Shown: positions 25,588 to 34,855 of the stretch, one piece after another
Layout of the letters: each line of letters begins with the position of its first letter
How positions within the stretch are numbered: the stretch's first letter is position 1
Assembly: GCA_023474345.1 (NCBI GenBank)
Contig: JAMCXS010000023.1
Location: 1-64,000 of the forward strand
DNA: 64,000 nucleotides
Source: Acidobacteriota bacterium
Lineage (GTDB): Bacteria > Acidobacteriota > Terriglobia > UBA7540
Direction: 5' to 3'
Made by a program: the position numbers and the translations under genes
Notes under the pieces: generated by a model
The model's database searches: none
The model's input: only the letters and a program-made list of their open reading frames with translations
What the model was told of the DNA's origin: nothing

Positions 25588-26637
25588 CTACCCGTAGAAA
25601 ATTTCGGCCGTCTGGATCAACTCAGGATCGACAAACTTCAACTTGCGCATGGCGTCCGAGAGAGGAATGTCCGTGATCTTATTCCCTTTTAAGCACACCA
25701 TGCTTCCGAATTTGCCCTCGTGGATCAGATCAACAGCCTTGACGCCGTAACGGGTGCCAAGGACGCGGTCAAATGCCGTGGGCGAACCTCCGCGTTGGAT
25801 GTGTCCAAGCACCGTCACGCGTGTCTCGTAACCCGTCTTTTTTTCAATCTGATCAGCGATCACTTCTCCGATTCCACCCAAGTGAACGTGGCCAAATTGA
25901 TCGAGTTTCTGGTTCTTAGTCACCAGTTCCTCGCCGCCCTCCAGCTTGAAGCCTTCTGCCACGACGATAATGGAAAATAATCGGCCGCGGGAGTGGCGCT
26001 TGGCCAGAATTTCACAAATCTCGTCGATATTCATCGGGTGCTCTGGGATCAGAATACAATCGGCTCCTCCCGCCAGCCCTCCGACAACCGCGATCCAGCC
26101 GGTATGCCGGCCCATAACCTCAACTACCATGACACGTTGGTGGGATTCCGCCGTGGTGTGCAGGCGGTCGATCGCTTCGGTCACGATCGAAACGGCCGTA
26201 TCAAAACCAAAAGTTTGATCGGTCCCTTCCACATCATTGTCGATGGTCTTGGGAACTCCCACGACCTTGACTACTCCTTCTTTAGCAAGGCTCCGCGCGA
26301 CGCCCAGCGTATCTTCGCCTCCGATGGCGATTAAGTAATCAAGGCCCAACTGTTTCACGTTCTCCAGCACAGCTTTCTTGTCATTCTCGTCTTTCAGAGG
26401 GTTTGTCCTCGAAGTGCCAAGAATGGTGCCGCCGCGGGGCAAGATGCCTGAGACCTTCATCAGATCAAGCGGTTCAACCAAACCTTTCACAAGACCATAC
26501 CATCCGTTCTTGATCCCGATCGTCTCGTAACCCAGCATGTAAGCGCGCCGAACCACCGCGCGAATCACCGCATTCAGTCCGGGACAGTCTCCACCCCCTG
26601 TTAAAATACCGATTGCTTCCTTGCCGTTTCTAGCCAT
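25588..26637 (-). CDS. pfkA: 6-phosphofructokinase, probably pyrophosphate-dependent
   Basis: A 349-residue group A phosphofructokinase phosphorylating fructose 6-phosphate in glycolysis. Seen: IGILTGGGDCPGLNAVIRA, the donor-site motif GGEDT (106-110), PKTIDND (129-135), VVEVMGRHTGWIA and GHIQRGGSPTAFDR. ATP-specific enzymes usually have GGDGS and PGTIDND. The Asp in GGEDT and the Lys in PKTID are the residues associated with PPi-dependent enzymes, so PPi is the likelier donor (inference from family knowledge). ATG 26637 has GGAGAA upstream. It appears monocistronic. Confidence 0.9.
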   Translation of the reverse strand: MARNGKEAIGILTGGGDCPGLNAVIRAVVRRAYMLGYETIGIKNGWYGLVKGLVEPLDLMKVSGILPRGGTILGTSRTNPLKDENDKKAVLENVKQLGLDYLIAIGGEDTLGVARSLAKEGVVKVVGVPKTIDNDVEGTDQTFGFDTAVSIVTEAIDRLHTTAESHQRVMVVEVMGRHTGWIAVVGGLAGGADCILIPEHPMNIDEICEILAKRHSRGRLFSIIVVAEGFKLEGGEELVTKNQKLDQFGHVHLGGIGEVIADQIEKKTGYETRVTVLGHIQRGGSPTAFDRVLGTRYGVKAVDLIHEGKFGSMVCLKGNKITDIPLSDAMRKLKFVDPELIQTAEIFYG

Positions 26638-26792
26638 TGTTGATCAGTTCTCCTAGTGAAATATAGATTCTCTCGCCAAGGTCAGAAAGTGCTAGCCTGG
26701 TTCAGACCTGCCTTTCTCGAAAAAACAGTTTCCAAAACCCGAAATATACATATCTATCAGGAAAAGAATACCACGGTCAAACCGATCTCCGC

Positions 26793-27407
26793 CTAGCTCC
26801 CCGAGTACGCCCGCCAAAAATACAGAGCACCCAGGACAAGAAGGAGGATATTGGCAACGCGAAAAAGGTGGCGATTGAACTTTTTGTGCAGCCCCGTACC
26901 CCAAGCCATTAGCCAGACTGAGGCGAATGCACTTCCGTAATAGCCCACCAGACTCCCGGCGAAAAATGGGGCCACATGCCAGTAACCTGCTTGGCGCCCT
27001 TCAGCGATAATCGGCCCCGCGATTGTCAGCCAGTACACCCATGTTCCCGGAGCTGTGATTTCAACCAGCGTCGCTACCGATACGCTGCGGTGCGTCAGGG
27101 CCCAGGAGTGGACTGTCTCCCCTGGATTATTCGGGGGAGCATTGCAAAGTGAAAATCCTCCAAATGCCGCCAGCGCTACGCCACCGGCGTACGCGGTATA
27201 GTGCGCGATCCCGAACGGAATATACTGGTAGAAGAAAAAAGTCGTGACAAGGAAAATACCGTCCACCAGCATCGGTGGGCCGACCAGAAGCAAAGTAGTC
27301 CGCATCCACTGGTCCAACGTAGCCTGCGTCAAAGCAATAAGATGCAGAGGGGTGGGGACCAAGCCTCCTACAATGCCCATCCCAAGCCCTAGTAATAACA
27401 GGTCCAT
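26793..27407 (-). CDS. LysE-family-like membrane transporter
   Basis: A 204-residue protein with about six hydrophobic helices (for example LLLLGLGMGIVGGLVPTPL, LLVGPPMLVDGIFLVTTFFF, YAGGVALAAFGGFSLC, GTWVYWLTIAGPII, LFRVANILLLVLGALYFW). Length and helix pattern fit the LysE/RhtB export superfamily, although the usual N-terminal motif is not clear, so the assignment is tentative. No substrate can be inferred. It lies downstream of truB on the same strand with a 126-bp gap. Confidence 0.65.
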   Translation of the reverse strand: MDLLLLGLGMGIVGGLVPTPLHLIALTQATLDQWMRTTLLLVGPPMLVDGIFLVTTFFFYQYIPFGIAHYTAYAGGVALAAFGGFSLCNAPPNNPGETVHSWALTHRSVSVATLVEITAPGTWVYWLTIAGPIIAEGRQAGYWHVAPFFAGSLVGYYGSAFASVWLMAWGTGLHKKFNRHLFRVANILLLVLGALYFWRAYSGS

Positions 27408-27533
27408 TGTTATGTTTGCCGTGACCAGTATCTCTGCTTACCGAACGTAAGGAAGCGAATACAGACACCGCTTTCTTTTCAGCCTTGGGAACAATTTTAA
27501 CCGCGGGTGTGAAGCGGCGCGAGTCAACGCGCA

Positions 27534-28451
27534 CTAGACCAGAACAAGATCCGGATGATAAATGCTCCCTTTTACGTGCCGCGCCACGGCAATCAGACGC
27601 CGTTCCGCATCCATGATCTTCAGTAGCGTCACTGCCTGAAGGCGCCCTGTCCCACGCCCAAACCGCTCGGCCTGCGCAAGCTCGAACCGGTGCCCGTGGC
27701 GCACACTTTTCTCTTCCCGACCGCGCACCACCAGTTCCGGGCAATCCGGCAAAAGAGCTTCCAGAGGCACTAGACAACTCCGGAGTTCTCCCTCACGGAC
27801 TGATTCCGCCAGTCTTTCCAGCGTTACCGCACGGTCAAGCGTAAATTCCGCTACAGTCGTGCGCCGTAAGGTCTCCAGGTGTGCTCCGCACCCCAGCCTT
27901 CGGCCGACATCGTGGGCGAGCGACCTCATATAGGTTCCTCCGGAACATTCGGCAGCGAAGCGTGCCCGCTCGCCATCGAACGCCAACAACTCAAAAGCGT
28001 AAATTTCCACCTCAACCGGAGTCAGTTGCACCGGCTTATTCTGCCGTGCCAAATCATAGGCCCGCGCCCCCCCGATCCGCTTGGCTGAGTATGCCGGAGG
28101 AGTCTGCATCAGGCGACCGGTAAATTCGCGAAAGAGTTTTTCTAGTTCAGCCATCTCGACCGAAACGCGAACCGCCTCGGAAGTGGGCTTACCGGTGGCG
28201 TCATAGGTGTCAGTGGAAAACCCTAACCGCATTGTGCCTTCGTAGGCTTTTCTCGATTTGAGATAAAACTGGGCGAAACGCGTGGCCTTGCCGACCGAAA
28301 GGGGCAGCACACCGGTCGCGAAGGGATCAAGCGTTCCGAAATGCCCTATTTGGCGTATTCCCACAAGGCGTCGCACGTGGGCTACTACGTCATGCGACGT
28401 CATACGGTCGGGCTTGTCGATGATCAGAACTCCAGAAATTTCTCGATCCAT
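27534..28451 (-). CDS. truB: tRNA pseudouridine-55 synthase
   Basis: About 305 residues; makes pseudouridine 55 in the tRNA T-loop. Motifs: SGVLIIDKPDRMTSHDVV, the catalytic Asp in GHFGTLDPFATGVLPL, YEGTMRLGFSTDTYDATG, TPPAYSAKRIGGARAYDLAR and CSGGTYMRSLAHDVGRRLG. The C-terminal part (about 230-300) resembles the PUA-like extension (VPLEALLPDCPELVV). I take ATG 28451; a TTG at 28466 is in frame and would add five residues. It is the last gene of the rimP-nusA-infB cluster. Confidence 0.95.
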   Translation of the reverse strand: MDREISGVLIIDKPDRMTSHDVVAHVRRLVGIRQIGHFGTLDPFATGVLPLSVGKATRFAQFYLKSRKAYEGTMRLGFSTDTYDATGKPTSEAVRVSVEMAELEKLFREFTGRLMQTPPAYSAKRIGGARAYDLARQNKPVQLTPVEVEIYAFELLAFDGERARFAAECSGGTYMRSLAHDVGRRLGCGAHLETLRRTTVAEFTLDRAVTLERLAESVREGELRSCLVPLEALLPDCPELVVRGREEKSVRHGHRFELAQAERFGRGTGRLQAVTLLKIMDAERRLIAVARHVKGSIYHPDLVLV

Positions 28452-28603
28452 GGATACGTCTGGCAAACAATCAGATGTGTAATGCGATTCTTTTCAGCGT
28501 TGCTACAAACAATTGAAACACCCGCCGCCAACCCCGTTCTTTAGCTGGTAAGAGGCGAGTCGCGATTCAGCCTTCGGGAGGCGAACACGGATTTTCGTCT
28601 CCC

Positions 28604-28957
28604 TCAGTTTTGCCCGTTGATCTTTTCGAGCAAGGATTCGACCTTAAGAGCATCCTGAACACCGCGATCCAAGACAAAAGTCAGCTCCGGCACCCGCCGC
28701 AACCGGAGCCGAAGGCCGATTTCGTGCCGGAGGTATCCTGCCGCCGACAACAATCCTTCAAGCGTCATTTGCTGCGCTTCCTCGTCGCCCAAGACAGACA
28801 CCCAAACGCGCGTAGTGCGGAAATCACGGCTCAGCTCAACATGGGTTACGGTTACAAAACCAATCCGGGGATCCTTCAGTTCCAGCGTAATGATCTCCGC
28901 CACTTCCGTCCGGATTTGGTCTGCGAGCCTCTCTTGGCGGCGTCCGGAGACGGTCAT
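28604..28957 (-). CDS. rbfA: 30S ribosome-binding factor A
   Basis: A 117-residue KH-fold protein assisting late 30S maturation and 16S processing. Features: RRQERLADQIRTEVAEIITL at the N-terminus, DPRIGFVTVTHVELSRDFR, and the strand-helix LRHEIGLRLRLRRVPELTF. Length is normal. It lies 28 bp after the DUF503 gene, in the order infB-DUF503-rbfA-truB, which is widely conserved. Confidence 0.95.
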   Translation of the reverse strand: MTVSGRRQERLADQIRTEVAEIITLELKDPRIGFVTVTHVELSRDFRTTRVWVSVLGDEEAQQMTLEGLLSAAGYLRHEIGLRLRLRRVPELTFVLDRGVQDALKVESLLEKINGQN

Positions 28958-28985
28958 TCCAATGCTCCTCCACCCTGGCTTGTGC

Positions 28986-29267
28986 TCAGAAGAACTCGAT
29001 CACGTGGTGGGCTACATCCTCCCCGAGAATATTCTCAGATTCCCGGAGAGCCTGTTGGAGGACGGAATCGAGAAGCGGTTGGCTGTCCGATATAGAAACG
29101 ACCCCCAGCGTGGCCTGTTGCCATACGTCACGATGGTTTAGTTCCGCGACAGCCACATTGAACCTGGACCGCAGGCGGTCACGAATCTTGCGCAACACCG
29201 CTCGCTTCTCCTTGAGGGAATGCGCGTAGGGCAGATGGATTTCCAAGGTCAACAGGCCGACTGGCAT
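28986..29267 (-). CDS. DUF503 (YlxP-like) family protein
   Basis: A 93-residue protein of the YlxP/DUF503 family: VGLLTLEIHLPYAHSLKEKR, VLRKIRDRLRSRFNVAVAEL and TLGVVSISDSQPLLDSVLQ. Its usual place is between infB and rbfA, as here (18 bp after infB). The molecular role is not established; the neighbourhood links it to ribosome assembly or translation. Confidence 0.92.
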   Translation of the reverse strand: MPVGLLTLEIHLPYAHSLKEKRAVLRKIRDRLRSRFNVAVAELNHRDVWQQATLGVVSISDSQPLLDSVLQQALRESENILGEDVAHHVIEFF

Positions 29268-29285
29268 TTTTGAGATATCACCCCG

Positions 29286-31964
29286 TCAGGCCAAGGCAGG
29301 TTCCATAACCCGCTCGACGGCGTACGCTTCGAGGACATCGCCGACCTTGATGTCGTTAAAGTTCTCGAGCGCAATGCCGCATTCCGTGCCGGACTTCACC
29401 TCCGGAACGTCTTCCTTGAACCTGCGAACGGACCGGACACGCCCTTCATAAACCACCACGTTATCTCGCAGCAATCGAATCTTGGCGTCCCGCGTGACCT
29501 TCCCTTCCTGCACGTAGCAGCCGGCCACCGTGCCGACTTTGGAGATGTGAAAGGTATCCCGAACTTCCGCTCGCCCCAAAGAAGTCTCTTTGTAGACCGC
29601 TGAAAGCAGACCGACCATCGCCTTCTTGATTTCTTCGACCACCTCATAGATGACAGTGTGAAGACGGATATCGACACCTTCGAGCTGCGCCAACTCGTTG
29701 GCCTTACGCTCTGGCCGCACGTTGAATCCTACAATCACAGCGTTCGATGCCGACGCCAAAAGCACATCGGTTTCTGTAATAGCGCCCACGCCGGCATGGA
29801 TGACCTTGGTCTTGACCTTTTCGTTTCCTAGCTTGCCCAGCGTGTCAGCAAGCACCTCGACAGAACCCTGAACGTCTGCCTTGATGACCAGCGCCAGCTC
29901 CTTTACTTCACCGGCCGCCATCTGTTCGTGCAACTGTTCCAAGGTAAGCCGCGCGGACTTGGCCAGGGCGGCTTCACGAAGCTTGGTTTGTCGATGCACG
30001 GAGATTTGGCGTGCTTTCGTCGTGTCCTCAAGCGCCTGCATGCGGTCGCCGGCCTGCGGGACATCGTCCAAACCCAGGATTTCCACCGCGGTGCTTGGCG
30101 GAGCTTCTGTGCATGGCCGACCGCGGTCGTCAAACATGGCCCGAACTTTTCCGTAGATTGCGCCGACAATAAAAGAGTTCCCCACATGCAATGTGCCATT
30201 CTGCACGATTACCGTGGCAACCGGTCCACGGCCTTTGTCCAGCTTTGCCTCCAAAACGGTTCCTGAAGCCAACCGTGCAGGATTCGCTTTGAGCGCCTGC
30301 ATATCGGCTACCAGCAAAATCATTTCGAGCAAAAGGTCCAAATTTTTTCGCTGTTTGGCGGAAACTTCCACTACTACCGTATCGCCACCCCAATCCTCTG
30401 CCATCAGCCCACGGTCTGCCAGTTGCTTTTTTACCCGTTCCGGCATCGCCTCCGGTTTATCAATCTTATTAATGGCGACCACGATGGGGACTTGAGCGGC
30501 ACGGGCGTGGTTGATAGCCTCGAGGGTTTGTGGCATTACCCCGTCATCCGCAGCTACAACCAAAACGACGACGTCGGTTACCTTGGCCCCGCGGGCGCGC
30601 ATCAACGTGAAGGCTTCATGGCCGGGCGTATCCAGGAAAACGACCTTCCGCCCCTGAGTCTCAACTTCGTAAGCCCCGATGTGCTGGGTGATTCCTCCCG
30701 CTTCGCCAGCCGCCACTTTCGTTTCCCGAATCGCATCGAGCAACGAGGTCTTACCGTGGTCGACGTGCCCCATGACGGTGACCACCGGGGCACGCGGCAC
30801 CAGTTCTTCCTCCCGCTCTGCCTCCTCATTTTCTCGGAAAACCTCATCCTCAAAGCTGATCACCTTAGTCTCAGCTCCGAAGGCGCGGGAAATCTCGGAA
30901 GCTGTTTCGCTGTCCAGCGTCTGATTGATCGTGGCAAAGATCCCTTTGTCCAACAGCCTCTTTAAGACGTCGCGCGCACGGACTTCCAGCTTCTCGGAAA
31001 GTTCCTTTATACTGACTCCTTCGGTAATCGTAATGGTGCGCGTGACCACAGTTTCTTCAGGGGCTACGGGATGGGATGGCGCCGGAACTGGATGCCGCTC
31101 TGCGGACGGAGCCGCCGGCTGCCTTCGAGCCACCGGTTTTGCCGCTGTCCGCGCACTAGCCGGAGCGGGCCGTGTAGCCGTTGGATGCATCGGACGCGGC
31201 TCGCCGGGCCGCCGAAAACTGTGGGCGCGACTGGGAACAGCTTTGGGCAAACCAGCAGTCGGGTAGATTGGCTGCTTTAAAACAGAAGCCAAGTTGGAAT
31301 GTTGTGTCATTTTGCCAGGTTTGGCAGCCGGTGCTACCGATTCTGCAAGCTTGGCGGGAACAGAAGGCTTAGGCTTTTGGGTGACTGGCTCAACCGATTG
31401 AACACTGGTCACAGCAGGTTTAGCGGCGACTGGGGCCTTGGGCTTTCGCGTGACTGACTCAACCGGTTTAACACTGGCCACAGCCGCTGTTGGCGATGCC
31501 AAAACTCGCTCACCGGCTGGCACAGGGCTGGGACGCACAACAGGGCCTGCCGGAGCCTCCGTAATAAGTTGTTCGTGTCTCACAGGGCGCGGTGGGGGAG
31601 GAGGTTGAGGAGGTGGTGGCGGCGGGGCTACGGTCCTGCGTGCTGCCGCCTTGATTTCAGCAATCGACCTTCTAAACGATTGTCGCACTGGTCCGGTCTC
31701 CGGAGGCCTTGCTTGCGTCTGGTTCGCGTCCGGAGGCGGCGTTTTACTTTCCGGGGCGGGTACCGTTTCTGGCTTTTCGTCGCTGCTCTCTTGGGGTTCA
31801 CCCTGGCTGCTGAAGTATGCACGGACTCGATCTGCTGTTTCGTCGTCAACTGAACTTGAGTGCGATTTCTTCTCTGTAACTCCCAGTTCCTCGAGACAGT
31901 CCAGGATTGCCCGGCTTTTTACCTCCAGCTCTCTTGCCAATTCATTTATTCGGATACCGCCCAT
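29286..31964 (-). CDS. infB: translation initiation factor IF-2
   Basis: An 892-residue GTPase placing fMet-tRNA on the 30S subunit. The N-terminal domain has [21 protein letters not shown] Pro/Ala/Lys-rich linker (about 60-330) contains a two-copy internal repeat ([15 protein letters not shown] and [15 protein letters not shown]). A second IF2_N-like segment ([20 protein letters not shown]) follows. The G domain has [19 protein letters not shown] (G1), DTPGHEAF (G3) and INKIDKPEA (G4). The C-terminal domains include [13 protein letters not shown] and [28 protein letters not shown] overlaps the start. The ylxR gene that often lies between nusA and infB is absent. Confidence 0.97.
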   Translation of the reverse strand: MGGIRINELARELEVKSRAILDCLEELGVTEKKSHSSSVDDETADRVRAYFSSQGEPQESSDEKPETVPAPESKTPPPDANQTQARPPETGPVRQSFRRSIAEIKAAARRTVAPPPPPPQPPPPPRPVRHEQLITEAPAGPVVRPSPVPAGERVLASPTAAVASVKPVESVTRKPKAPVAAKPAVTSVQSVEPVTQKPKPSVPAKLAESVAPAAKPGKMTQHSNLASVLKQPIYPTAGLPKAVPSRAHSFRRPGEPRPMHPTATRPAPASARTAAKPVARRQPAAPSAERHPVPAPSHPVAPEETVVTRTITITEGVSIKELSEKLEVRARDVLKRLLDKGIFATINQTLDSETASEISRAFGAETKVISFEDEVFRENEEAEREEELVPRAPVVTVMGHVDHGKTSLLDAIRETKVAAGEAGGITQHIGAYEVETQGRKVVFLDTPGHEAFTLMRARGAKVTDVVVLVVAADDGVMPQTLEAINHARAAQVPIVVAINKIDKPEAMPERVKKQLADRGLMAEDWGGDTVVVEVSAKQRKNLDLLLEMILLVADMQALKANPARLASGTVLEAKLDKGRGPVATVIVQNGTLHVGNSFIVGAIYGKVRAMFDDRGRPCTEAPPSTAVEILGLDDVPQAGDRMQALEDTTKARQISVHRQTKLREAALAKSARLTLEQLHEQMAAGEVKELALVIKADVQGSVEVLADTLGKLGNEKVKTKVIHAGVGAITETDVLLASASNAVIVGFNVRPERKANELAQLEGVDIRLHTVIYEVVEEIKKAMVGLLSAVYKETSLGRAEVRDTFHISKVGTVAGCYVQEGKVTRDAKIRLLRDNVVVYEGRVRSVRRFKEDVPEVKSGTECGIALENFNDIKVGDVLEAYAVERVMEPALA

Positions 31965-32050
31965 CTCACCTCTTCTTCGTTTCCTTCAAATCACAAACGC
32001 TTGGGGCTTAAATCTCACCAACCCCTTAGTGTAACGTAACTGTGACTAAA

Positions 32051-33547
32051 TTACTCCTTCTCGTCCCCGGTTCCCTCCGTTTCTTCGTCATTCAAAAGTT
32101 CAGTCTCCCCAGGTTCTTCTTCTTTGGCGGTTGGGGTTGGCGCCGCCTCTTCCGCAGCACCCTCTTCTGCCGCTTCCGATTCCCCTTCGGGTAACGTCTC
32201 AACGGTTTCGGGAGTTTCCCGAAGCACTTCCCCTGTTTCCGCCTCGATGCCCTCCTGAATTTCCGCCATTTCCAACTCTTCGCGGCCCTTTTCGAAGTAG
32301 TCCGTGACCACGCGCCTTATCCGGTCAATGGTCTTATCGCCGATGCCCTGGATTCCCATAAGGTCTTCAGGCGTCATCTGGGCCAATTGCTCGACACTTT
32401 CGATACCGTGGCTCCGCAACCTTTCCAGGGTCTTTTCGCCAAGCCCCTCCAGTTCCGAAATGGGCGCCCCGCGCAATGCCATTGCCGCCATCTGCGACTC
32501 GATTTCCTGACGCTTCTCCTCTTCGCTCTTGATGTCGATCTGCCAGCCCAGCAACTTGGCAGCCAAGCGAACGTTTTGCCCTTTCTTGCCAATGGCCAAA
32601 GAAAGCTGGGAATCGTCGACGATCACCTCCAGGTGTTTCTGCTCGGGGTCGACAACGGAAACGTGATTGATTTTGGCGGGACTCAGCGCATTTGCGGCGA
32701 ATACGACCGGGTCTTCATTGTACTCGATGATGTCGATTTTCTCGCCGCGCAATTCGCGAATCACCGACTGCACGCGCATACCTTTCATGCCCACGCAGGC
32801 GCCCACGCAATCAACGTCAGGATCACGTGAGTGAACCGCAACCTTGGTTCGCTCTCCGGCTTCCCGTGCAATGGCCTTGATCACCACGGTACCGTCGTAG
32901 ATTTCAGGCACTTCCATTTCAAAAAGCTTCTGTACCAGGCTCGCATCGGCCCGGGAGGCGATCACCTGAGGTCCCCGCGCGGCCCGATCCACCATGGTAA
33001 TGACCGCACGCACACGGTCGCCGATCTGATAAGTTTCAAGTCTCGACTGTTCGCGCCGGGGCATGCGCGCCTCGGTTCGGCCAAGGTCCATAATCACATC
33101 CGGGCCTTCCATGCGCTTGACAGCGCAGTTTACCAACTCCCCTAGCCGCTGGCTGTATTCTGCGTAGACAGTATCCCGCTCGGCCTCACGCACCTTTTGA
33201 AAGATGACCTGCTTGGCCGTCTGCGCCGCAATGCGTCCCAGAACGTCCGTGGCCTTGGGGATTCGGACCTCGCCATCTACCCCGACCTCAGAATTCCACT
33301 TGCGAGCCTCGACCAGGGAAATTTCGTGGTCAGGATCGGTTACTTCCTCAACCACCTTCTTGACCGCATACACTTCCACTATGCCGGAATCTTTGTTGAA
33401 ATGCGATTCCAGGTCTTCCGCGCTCTTATAGTATTTTCGAGTTGCCACCAGGATGGCATCCTCAACAGCGGCAATCACAACTTGAGGATCGATGCCTTTT
33501 TCCCGGCTCAATTGGTCGATCGTTTGATACAGAAGACTGGTCGCCAC
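32051..33547 (-). CDS. nusA: transcription termination/antitermination factor NusA
   Basis: A 498-residue RNA-polymerase-associated factor controlling pausing, termination and antitermination. The N-terminal domain begins LLYQTIDQLSREKGIDPQVV. An S1 domain (about 135-200, GDRVRAVITMVDRAARGPQV) and two KH domains follow (DCVGACVGMKGMRVQSVIRE, LSLAIGKKGQNVRLAAKLLG). Helix-hairpin-helix repeats come next (LEGLGEKTLERLRSHGIESV, LMGIQGIGDKTIDRIRRVV), and the C-terminus is an acidic Glu-rich tail of about 75 residues. It is the second gene of the rimP-nusA-infB operon. Confidence 0.97.
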   Translation of the reverse strand: MATSLLYQTIDQLSREKGIDPQVVIAAVEDAILVATRKYYKSAEDLESHFNKDSGIVEVYAVKKVVEEVTDPDHEISLVEARKWNSEVGVDGEVRIPKATDVLGRIAAQTAKQVIFQKVREAERDTVYAEYSQRLGELVNCAVKRMEGPDVIMDLGRTEARMPRREQSRLETYQIGDRVRAVITMVDRAARGPQVIASRADASLVQKLFEMEVPEIYDGTVVIKAIAREAGERTKVAVHSRDPDVDCVGACVGMKGMRVQSVIRELRGEKIDIIEYNEDPVVFAANALSPAKINHVSVVDPEQKHLEVIVDDSQLSLAIGKKGQNVRLAAKLLGWQIDIKSEEEKRQEIESQMAAMALRGAPISELEGLGEKTLERLRSHGIESVEQLAQMTPEDLMGIQGIGDKTIDRIRRVVTDYFEKGREELEMAEIQEGIEAETGEVLRETPETVETLPEGESEAAEEGAAEEAAPTPTAKEEEPGETELLNDEETEGTGDEKE

Positions 33548-33632
33548 TATTATCTCCCCCCGCCTGCCATGCCTCCGGCCACCTTGTCAATCGGCCTCGG
33601 CAGAACTGAGTGGCCAAATCCGGCCATCCCGG

Positions 33633-34091
33633 CTAAAGGTCTGGCAGAAGTTTGGCCTTTAAAATGTTCGAAAGTTCAACCTCCGCCACACCATCGTTAC
33701 CGAGGTCGAGTTTGACGCGCCCTTCTTCAAGTCCCACCAGCATGCCTTCGAAAACTTTACGGTCCGCAACCGGCTGACGTAACACCACCCTGACTCGCCG
33801 CCCGGCAAAATAAGCATACTCACGCGGTTTCACCAGCGTTCGGTCCAGCCCTGGCGACGACACCTCAAGCAAGTAACTCCCCGGGAAGGGGTCCTCCACG
33901 TCAAGGATAGCGCTCATTTGCTCACTTACCAGCGCGCAGTCCGCGTGAGAGACGCCACCCGGCTTATCGATGTAAACTCGTAAGAGCGGATTGGACTTTC
34001 CACCCTTCAGTTCGATATCGATAAGCGTCAATCCTTCACCGTTCGCCACGCGTGTGGCGATGGCTTCGATCTTCCCTACGTCAACGCTCAT
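33633..34091 (-). CDS. rimP: ribosome maturation factor RimP
   Basis: A 152-residue two-domain protein needed for 30S assembly. Seen: TLIDIELKGGKSNPLLRVYI, GGVSHADCALVSEQMSAIL, PGSYLLEVSSPGLDRTL and the C-terminal SH3-like domain (RRVRVVLRQPV, FEGMLVGLEEGRVKLDL). It heads the nusA operon; a promoter (34207-34235) and a terminator-like hairpin (34163-34184) lie upstream. Confidence 0.95.
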   Translation of the reverse strand: MSVDVGKIEAIATRVANGEGLTLIDIELKGGKSNPLLRVYIDKPGGVSHADCALVSEQMSAILDVEDPFPGSYLLEVSSPGLDRTLVKPREYAYFAGRRVRVVLRQPVADRKVFEGMLVGLEEGRVKLDLGNDGVAEVELSNILKAKLLPDL

Positions 34092-34162
34092 CTCGTATGG
34101 AAACGGTTCTAAACCGCCGTCAGTTGGGCGTCGTCATAGCAACCGTTCAACTCAGCCCCAAC

Positions 34163-34184
34163 AAAAAAGTGGGCTTACGCCCAC
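34163..34184 (-). terminator. terminator-like hairpin in the rimP-nusA leader
   Basis: On the minus strand GTGGGC-GTAA-GCCCAC is followed by TTTTTTG: a 6-bp GC-rich stem, 4-nt loop and T-run. It lies between the predicted transcription start (about 34200) and the rimP start codon (34091), so it would interrupt the operon's own leader. It could be an attenuator; NusA itself stimulates termination at such sites. On the plus strand it lacks a T-run. Confidence 0.6.
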
Positions 34185-34206
34185 CCCAACTCCTGCCATC
34201 TTTCAA

Positions 34207-34235
34207 ATTATAGCGTCCTGAACGCCTCAGCGCAA
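34207..34235 (-). promoter_or_regulatory. promoter of the rimP-nusA-infB operon
   Basis: On the minus strand, TTGCGC (34235-34230), a 17-bp spacer, and a perfect TATAAT (34212-34207). The predicted start near 34200 gives a leader of about 110 nt that includes the terminator-like hairpin at 34163-34184. Confidence 0.65.
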
Positions 34236-34348
34236 GCTGCAGGAAGGAAACTTGGTGCACGATGGCGAATTCCACGTGCCGCTGAGCTTAGAAAGGGGGG
34301 ATGCTTGAAACATTTTTTGTCTTCTGATAGGCTCGGTGCGGCTCGTCC

Positions 34349-34714
34349 ATGGCAACTCCTTGTCGAAAGTGCGGAGCAACCAAGACGGAATCCGTTCCCC
34401 ACGGATTTTTGTATTTACTTGCGAAGAAATTCAACTATCGTTTGCGAACCTGTTCACGGTGCCGGCGTTATCGGTTGCTTCATCTTGACGAGCATCCAGA
34501 CGCCCCTGTCGTGCGAAGCAGTTCGAAAACGTTTGTTCCGATGCCACTGACTCCCGATTTGGAGCCGAAACGAAGCCACGTCGTCAGATGTCCACGCTGT
34601 GGCAGCCCTGACTACCGCAGGTCAAAGCGCCGCTGGCACGAGCGTCTTTACCGCCGCTCTCCCATGGCCCGCTGCCGCAAGTGCCAAAATCGATTTCCAA
34701 TTTCTTCCTTCTGA
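34349..34714 (+). CDS. double zinc-ribbon protein of unknown function
   Basis: A 121-residue basic protein with four CxxC pairs: CRKC and CSRC in the first half, CPRC and CRKC in the second. This implies two zinc ribbons joined by a linker rich in Pro and Ser (VRSSSKTFVPMPLTPDLEP). Arg/Lys-rich segments (YRRSKRRWHERLYRRSP) could contact nucleic acid. I recognise no named family. It lies between the rimP promoter region and murJ, 141 bp before murJ on the same strand. No strong SD was seen. Confidence 0.7.
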   Translation: MATPCRKCGATKTESVPHGFLYLLAKKFNYRLRTCSRCRRYRLLHLDEHPDAPVVRSSSKTFVPMPLTPDLEPKRSHVVRCPRCGSPDYRRSKRRWHERLYRRSPMARCRKCQNRFPISSF

Positions 34715-34855
34715 TGAAGGACTGGGTGGGTGGCCGTTGCTTCAGCCTGTTCCGGCGCCCGACAAGGTTTTTGTGCGAGGTTTTCGCCGGAGTTTCTTTC
34801 GTTTTAGAGATCAAATTGTGGCCAAAATACCTCAAAACGTGGTACACCATCGCCC

